Source of the DNA: Maricaulis sp963976135
GTDB lineage: Bacteria; Pseudomonadota; Alphaproteobacteria; Caulobacterales; Maricaulaceae
Reading direction: 5' to 3'
Length of the DNA stretch: 16,421 nucleotides
Assembly: GCF_963976135.1 (NCBI RefSeq)
Contig: NZ_CAXBKN010000070.1
Coordinates: forward strand, 1 to 16,421
Part shown: piece by piece, positions 15,906 through 16,421 of the stretch
Layout: every line of letters begins with the position of its first letter
Position numbering within the stretch: position 1 is the stretch's first letter
Translations under genes and position numbers: made by a program
The notes under the pieces: generated by a model
What the model was told of the DNA's origin: nothing
The model's input: the letters and a program-made list of their open reading frames with translations, nothing else
Database searches by the model: none

Positions 15906-16034
15906 GAGGGACAGGTACCTCTGGTACCTGTCCCAGGGAAAACCCAGCTTCGCTCAATGCCGGGCGCAGGCGCCTGTAAGAGCCGGGCGGGACAGACTCC
16001 GCCTTGGGACGCGTACCAGAGGTACACCTCCCTC
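15906..16034 (+). repeat. Structured repeat, copy 1 (129 bp)
   Basis: The left end is a perfect palindrome at 15908-15934: arm GGGACAGGTACC, loop TCT, then its exact complement. The interior has AGGGAAAACCC, GCCGGGCG and an extra CAGGCGCCTG palindrome (15967-15976) that explains its greater length. The right end GGGACGCGTACC-AGA-GGTACACCTCCC (16006-16032) is an imperfect palindrome. The two ends are roughly inverted copies of each other. It holds no believable gene. The left hairpin could end or protect the mRNA of the preceding gene. Confidence 0.85.
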
Positions 16035-16059
16035 ATACTCAGCGCGCCGTGAGAATGAA

Positions 16060-16177
16060 GAGGGACAGGTACCTCAGGTACCTGTCCCAGGGAAAACCCG
16101 GCCTTCAGCCGAGGGCGGGCTCCAGCCGGTAAAATCGAGTCCTCCACGGGGACGCGTACCAAAGGTACACGTCCCTC
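16060..16177 (+). repeat. Structured repeat, copy 2 (118 bp)
   Basis: The left palindrome at 16062-16088 has the same 12-nt arms with loop TCA. The right end (16149-16175) has arms differing at one position, around loop AAA. Here the flanking inverted repeat extends further: ATGAAGAGGGAC (16055-16066) is matched exactly by its complement at 16171-16182. The interior shares GGGAAAACCC, GGGCTCCAGCC and GAGTCCTCC with copy 3. It is separated from copy 1 by 25 nt. Confidence 0.88.
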
Positions 16178-16264
16178 TTCATCGCCTCATCGCAAACGTC
16201 CCGAGCCCGGCTCATCCGGCGCTGCCGGCCACCTTCCCGTCACGGAGAAGAAAGACCGCCTGCG

Positions 16265-16383
16265 AAGGGACAGGTACCTCTGGTACCTGTCCTCAGGGGA
16301 AACCCGACTTTCGGCCGATGCCGGGCTCCAGCCACAAAAACTGAGTCCTCCCTTGGGACGCGTACTAGAGGAACACGTCCCTC
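16265..16383 (+). repeat. Structured repeat, copy 3 (119 bp)
   Basis: The left palindrome at 16267-16293 has loop TCT; its outermost pair is G-T and the next 11 are perfect. The interior reads GGGGAAACCC, GCCGGGCTCCAGCC, GAGTCCTCCC and TTGGGACGCGTAC. The right end (16355-16381) is the most decayed, with ACT and GAAC replacing ACC and GTAC. It has the same orientation as copies 1 and 2 and lies 87 nt after copy 2. That 87-nt spacer (16178-16264) shows nothing recognisable. Confidence 0.85.
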
Positions 16384-16421
16384 ATCACGCGCCTCTCCTC
16401 ACGCATAGGGATCAATCGCGT

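Noticed and set aside
15906..16034. Target-site duplications flanking the repeat copies
   Set aside because: The flanks of copies 1 and 3 show no matching direct repeats. Those of copy 2 are inverted, not direct, so no duplication can be claimed.
15638..16162. A 174-codon minus-strand open frame
   Set aside because: It is antisense to the threonine synthase-like gene and crosses the repeats. It has no domain or ribosome site.
15835..16344. A 169-codon open frame across the repeats, with repeated YLWYLSQGKP- and VPQVPVPG-like peptides
   Set aside because: It begins inside the threonine synthase-like gene. The peptide repeats are just the DNA palindromes translated in different frames, and there is no ribosome site.
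15900..16421. A CRISPR array
   Set aside because: Repeats are 118-129 bp and palindrome-ended with spacers of 25 and 87 nt; there are no short regular repeats and no cas genes.

Overview
The window is high-GC chromosomal DNA from a Gram-negative bacterium, most likely an alphaproteobacterium. The order Maricaulales / Hyphomonadaceae-like is my best guess from gene content and TATAG-type promoter boxes, but no rRNA or other decisive marker is present. Thirteen features are firm: one tRNA and twelve protein genes. There are no phage genes, transposase genes or CRISPR arrays.

Layout. 1-258: tRNA-Leu(UAA) on the minus strand, and a strong Rho-independent terminator for the gene to its right. 284-5768, minus strand, transcribed right to left: a CinA-like molybdopterin-binding-fold protein, a SERCA-type Ca2+ P-type ATPase, then an exported YfbK-like VWA protein. 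5833-7001, plus strand: sfsA, overlapping by ATGA with a FadM/YbgC-like thioesterase. 7009-9308, minus strand: a six-helix membrane protein, a DesK-like histidine kinase and a NarL/DesR-like response regulator, with a TGACA-N2-TGTCA dyad in front as a possible operator. 9527-11209, plus strand: an M28-family lipoprotein peptidase with its own promoter and terminator. 11298-12819: map (TTG start) and radC, 4 nt apart. 12899-15899: an exported YtcJ-like amidohydrolase and a threonine synthase-like PLP enzyme.

The last 520 bp (15900-16421) hold no gene that I believe. They contain three direct copies of a 118-129 bp structured repeat. Each copy starts with a perfect 12-bp-arm palindrome (GGGACAGGTACC and its complement) and ends with a related but imperfect palindrome, so the whole unit is also bounded by ~29-nt terminal inverted repeats. 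This is the most unusual feature of the window. It looks like a non-autonomous MITE/REP-like element, or a family of folded RNA/DNA units, and I cannot attach a known name to it.

How the genes relate: most are housekeeping (MetAP, RadC, SfsA, threonine synthase, tRNA). The rest are envelope or extracytoplasmic functions (VWA protein, Ca2+ pump, lipoprotein peptidase, exported amidohydrolase, membrane-sensing two-component system). sfsA, map and radC are commonly neighbours in alphaproteobacteria. Here the block is split by about 4.7 kb carrying the thioesterase, the two-component cassette and the peptidase.
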